This document shows, piece after piece, positions 6,884-9,084 of a DNA stretch of 9,084 nucleotides (position 1 is its first letter; each line of letters starts with the position of its first letter). The position numbers and the translations under genes are program-made. This DNA comes from Accumulibacter sp. Its GTDB lineage: Bacteria; Pseudomonadota; Gammaproteobacteria; Burkholderiales; Rhodocyclaceae. The stretch lies in contig DPSD01000295.1 in NCBI GenBank assembly GCA_003538495.1, positions 1 through 9,084 on the forward strand, given 5' to 3'. The notes below the pieces were generated by a model. The model was not told the origin of the DNA. It saw nothing but the letters and a program-made list of their open reading frames with translations, and ran no database searches.

Positions 6884-7705
6884 CTACTTGGGAAACATCA
6901 ACTGCACCTGCAAGCGTAGCTGCCAGTTGGCGGCGTTGTCCGGATGGGCGACGTTGTAGTAGGCACTGAGCTGGGTATTCACCGGCAGCTTGCCGAAGTG
7001 GAAGATCTTGCCGACGCCGCCGCCGAGGGGCACCGTCCAGCGCTGGCCGCTGTCGGCTTTCCAGTCGGCGGTGACGATTGGCGCCGAGGTCAGATAGAAG
7101 CCGCCTTCGAAGTTGTAGTTGACGAAGGGCTGGAGCAGGAAGTTGTTGTAGCTGGCGTCACTGCCCGAGCCGACCGACCAGACGTTGTTCACCAGGAAGC
7201 CATACACCCACGGATCACCCTTCTTGAGGTTGAGCAGCACGAACGACGGTCCCAGCCCCCAGCGATCGTTGCCGAGCGCGTCGTTGCTGTTGGTCGGCAT
7301 TTGCACGATCGCCCCGGCACCCCAGATGGCACCGCTGGGCACGGCCGGCGACAGGAAGGCCGTCAGCTGGATGTCGCCGATGCCGTTGATCCGGTCGCCG
7401 CCCGGCGCAAAGGCCGGCTGTGAGATCACCGGCATGATCGTCCGGGTGATGACGTTCCATTCGCTGTTGACCCCGATCGGGATCACCGGCTGGATGTTGA
7501 GGATGTTCTGCGTTCCGTCGCGCGGTCCAACATTGAAGTTGGTGTTGTTCTGGAAGGGCACGCTGACCAGGTTGCCGACCGGGTTCTGGGCCAGCTTGGC
7601 CAGTTCCTCGGCGCTCATTTCGGCGATTGCCGGCGCGGCGAGTGCGGTCGCCAGAGCCAGCGAGCCGGCGATCCTGGCCACCTTCGATATCCCCTGCTGC
7701 TCCAT
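6884..7705 (-). CDS. Outer-membrane beta-barrel protein ('neuromedin U'/transporter-like)
   Basis: A 273-residue exported protein. A clear signal peptide ends AIA at 26-28, before Glu29. A short helix-like stretch follows (SAEELAKLAQNP), then alternating polar/hydrophobic beta strands to the C-terminus (QLRLQVQLMFPK). Segments such as NLVSVPFQNNTNFNVGP, NDRWGLGPS and GQRWTVPLGGGVGKIF are ones I associate with a widespread proteobacterial family. Databases often name it 'neuromedin U' (a misnomer) or 'transporter', and it is related in fold to the MetA-pathway phenol-degradation barrels. Its likely role is an outer-membrane channel for small molecules; the substrate is unknown. AAGGAG (on the minus strand, plus coordinates 7713-7718), seven bases before the ATG, fixes the start. 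It is convergent with the cytochrome gene and divergent from the broken PEP-CTERM gene. No cysteines are present, as is usual for outer-membrane barrels. Confidence 0.85.
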   Translation of the reverse strand: MEQQGISKVARIAGSLALATALAAPAIAEMSAEELAKLAQNPVGNLVSVPFQNNTNFNVGPRDGTQNILNIQPVIPIGVNSEWNVITRTIMPVISQPAFAPGGDRINGIGDIQLTAFLSPAVPSGAIWGAGAIVQMPTNSNDALGNDRWGLGPSFVLLNLKKGDPWVYGFLVNNVWSVGSGSDASYNNFLLQPFVNYNFEGGFYLTSAPIVTADWKADSGQRWTVPLGGGVGKIFHFGKLPVNTQLSAYYNVAHPDNAANWQLRLQVQLMFPK

Positions 7706-8061
7706 CGTCGTGCTCCTTGCCTGTTAAAGTGACGCGGTTGTCTGCAGGAGGACCGGCGCCGCCACCGTTGATCGCCGTTCTCGCATCCGGATGTCGGCGC
7801 TCCGGTGCTGTTAGCCGTCCGTCACGGCCGGCTGCCATGGTACTCGTCCTGGTCGTTCTTGGCGTCATCGGGCGGATCCTCGCCGACGGGATGAGCAACG
7901 TGGCCGATACGCGGTGTCGAGTTTCTCTACATGCGCCCCGCGTTGTCCCCTTCGGCGGCCGTTCGACGCTCTGATTTATTGCCAGGATGCCTTGATGGTC
8001 TGGATTCTTCTTCGATCATTTCGGGTCACCAGCTGCTCATTTGTCTTCCAAGAAGATTCAG
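7706..8061. other. 356-base intergenic region, no recognised feature
   Basis: This stretch separates the minus-strand barrel gene from the plus-strand PEP-CTERM remnant, so it should hold the barrel promoter. No good -35/-10 pair is visible on either strand, nor a convincing -24/-12 (sigma-54) site of the kind reported ahead of some PEP-CTERM genes. Short open frames here are interrupted or lack starts. It is slightly richer in A and T from about 7970, as expected near a gene start. Confidence 0.5.
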
Positions 8062-8581
8062 ATGTCGATCAACAAACGTGATGCACGTCCTCTTCGTCAT
8101 GGCCGGCTTCGGGCTCGGTCCGCGGTTCTGTTCGCGGACGATTTCGATGCGGATTCGGATGGTTCGACGGGCAATGCGGCGCGATCACCAGCATAGCCAC
8201 CTTCACCCTGTTGCCTGGGATTTAGCTGCCTGCCTGGCGCAGAGGGGTCCGGAAATCCGCGTGGCGGCAGCGCGGATGAGATCGTCTTTGGCTTTGGTGA
8301 CGCCAGCACCAACGCACTGATCGCCTCCACCAACAGTTTCAGAACTCCTGTGGCACCATTTTTTCGCAAGTGAGCCTGGGTTTCGATCCGGGTAGTGCGT
8401 TCAGCGCCCGGCTGGCTTTGAAGATGTTGGCGGCGACAATGTTGGGGCGATCCTGGACGACGTGGTCTTCGGTGACAATTCCACGGGTAATGTTCCGGTG
8501 GCGGGTGCCCTGGCGCTGCTTGGCCCTGGGCTTGCCGGGCGCGCGGCCTCTCGTCGCCGCAAGGCGCAACCAGCGTCTGCG
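8062..8581 (+). pseudogene. Frameshifted PEP-CTERM sorting-domain protein gene
   Basis: No single frame is open, but the three forward frames read in turn rebuild one secreted PEP-CTERM protein of about 170 residues. The pieces in order are: MSINK at 8062; a signal-peptide core MHVLFVMAGFGLG at 8081; AVLFADDFDADSDG from 8122; ITSIATFTLLPG from 8184; GSGNPRGGSADEIVFGFGD from 8245 and on to about 8340; FSQVSLGFDPGSAFSARLA from 8361; then FEDVGGDNVGAILDDVVFGD from 8417. The end is VPVAGALALLGPGLAG (from 8492) followed by SRRRK: a variant PEP motif (VPVA), a membrane helix and a basic tail, which is the exosortase sorting signal. About six frame changes are needed, and stops occur at 8223 (TAG) and 8371 (TGA). 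Intact relatives are anchored, cleaved and exported surface proteins. Gene decay is the simplest reading; clustered sequencing errors are the alternative. No exosortase gene is in the window. Confidence 0.8.
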
Positions 8582-8758
8582 TCTGCGAACTCCCTCGCCG
8601 CGACCAGCCTGGTTTCTTCGTGTCCGGGTGGTAGCGTCTTTGCAGCCCTGGCCGCCCCCCCCGCGCGGCGCAAGCTGCGGCGGGCGAACAGGCGCCGGAT
8701 CGGGAGCAAAGTGACAGCGCTGGCCGGCGGTTCGTGCATTCGACTTGCGCCTGACCGC

Positions 8759-9084
8759 TCAGGGTGTTCCGAGGAACAGGTAGAAATTCGAATAGCCACC
8801 GGTCGAGCCGGCGTTCGAGTAACCGTAGCCCAGGTAGACCGGGCCCAGTGGCGTCTCACCACCGAGGTAGATCGCGGCATCCGGGATCCAGCCTTTCAGG
8901 GTGGTCTCGGTGAAGGGCCTGCCGACCTTGGCCGCTTCCAGGGCCACCCCCAGACGCAGGTCGCCGCGCAGACCAAGCGGCAGGCGGCCAATGATGCGCT
9001 CGGCACGGACGCTGCCGTAGCTGATGTCGTCGCCTTTCAACTGGCCGACGGCAAAGGCGGTCATGTTCAGCATGCCGCCGAGTT
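8759..9084 (-). CDS. Patatin-like phospholipase, C-terminal barrel domain (5' end outside window)
   Basis: The minus-strand frame is open from the window edge to a TGA at 8759-8761, giving about 108 C-terminal residues. The visible part begins LGGMLNMTAFAVGQLKGDD. This matches the 'LGG-hydrophobic-QL-G-D' signature of the BamA-like (surface antigen D15-type) barrel that ends many bacterial patatin-like proteins. It finishes with TPLGPVYLGYGYS and YSNFYLFLGTP, a typical closing beta strand. The catalytic patatin domain (GXSXG serine and DGG aspartate) would lie outside the window and cannot be checked. If it is present, the protein would be an outer-membrane or secreted lipid acyl hydrolase. 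An internal ATG at 9071-9073 is not the real start, because conserved sequence continues upstream of it. A barrel-only protein without the lipase domain cannot be excluded. Confidence 0.78.
   Translation of the reverse strand, partial: LGGMLNMTAFAVGQLKGDDISYGSVRAERIIGRLPLGLRGDLRLGVALEAAKVGRPFTETTLKGWIPDAAIYLGGETPLGPVYLGYGYSNAGSTGGYSNFYLFLGTP

Noticed and set aside
7845..7930. Short acidic minus-strand reading ending GEDPPDDAKNDQDEYHGSRP
   Set aside because: No start codon in frame after an upstream stop; only about 35 codons and no supporting signal.
7985..8015. Possible sigma-54 site (TGG...TTC) ahead of the PEP-CTERM remnant
   Set aside because: The -24 GG has no GC at the required -12 spacing, so it does not meet the consensus.
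8062..8581. Programmed frameshifting in the PEP-CTERM gene
   Set aside because: About six shifts in both directions, with no repeated slippery heptamer plus structure at the break points, argue for decay or sequence error rather than recoding.

Overview
The window is GC-rich (most third codon positions are G or C). It carries envelope and electron-transfer genes of a Gram-negative bacterium: outer-membrane lipoproteins with clean lipoboxes, an outer-membrane beta-barrel, a MarC-type membrane protein, an MscS-type channel, a large multihaem cytochrome c, and the remains of a PEP-CTERM (exosortase-sorted) protein. This mix fits a betaproteobacterium, perhaps Rhodocyclales (Accumulibacter- or Dechloromonas-like). 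That placement is inference from gene content and style; no rRNA or other marker is present.

Layout: (1) 243-2565, + strand: a MarC-family membrane protein and an MscS-family mechanosensitive channel, separated by one base and probably translationally coupled. (2) 2664-4246, + strand: three small exported proteins. The first is an unrecognised proline-rich protein built from a strict 11-residue (33-bp) repeat with a 22-residue (66-bp) higher-order period. The second is a SlyB/Pcp-like glycine-zipper lipoprotein. The third is an unrecognised lipoprotein. A perfect 11-bp hairpin lies between the last two. (3) 4370-6799, + strand: a membrane-anchored periplasmic cytochrome with eight CXXCH haem sites, then HEAT-like and TPR repeats. 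(4) 6884-7705, - strand: an outer-membrane barrel of the type databases often label 'neuromedin U' or 'transporter', convergent with the cytochrome gene. (5) 7706-8061: intergenic sequence with nothing recognisable. (6) 8062-8581, + strand: a PEP-CTERM protein gene broken by about six frameshifts, whose parts can still be read across all three forward frames. (7) 8759-9084, - strand: the C-terminal end of a patatin-like phospholipase with its barrel domain, cut by the window edge.

Apart from the MarC/MscS pair, no pathway joins these genes. The shared theme is the cell envelope: osmotic release, outer-membrane lipoproteins and barrels, and periplasmic electron transfer. I see no convincing new defence, mobile or RNA system. 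The items most worth a second look are the 66-bp-repeat secreted protein, the multi-frameshifted PEP-CTERM gene, and the octahaem-HEAT-TPR fusion.
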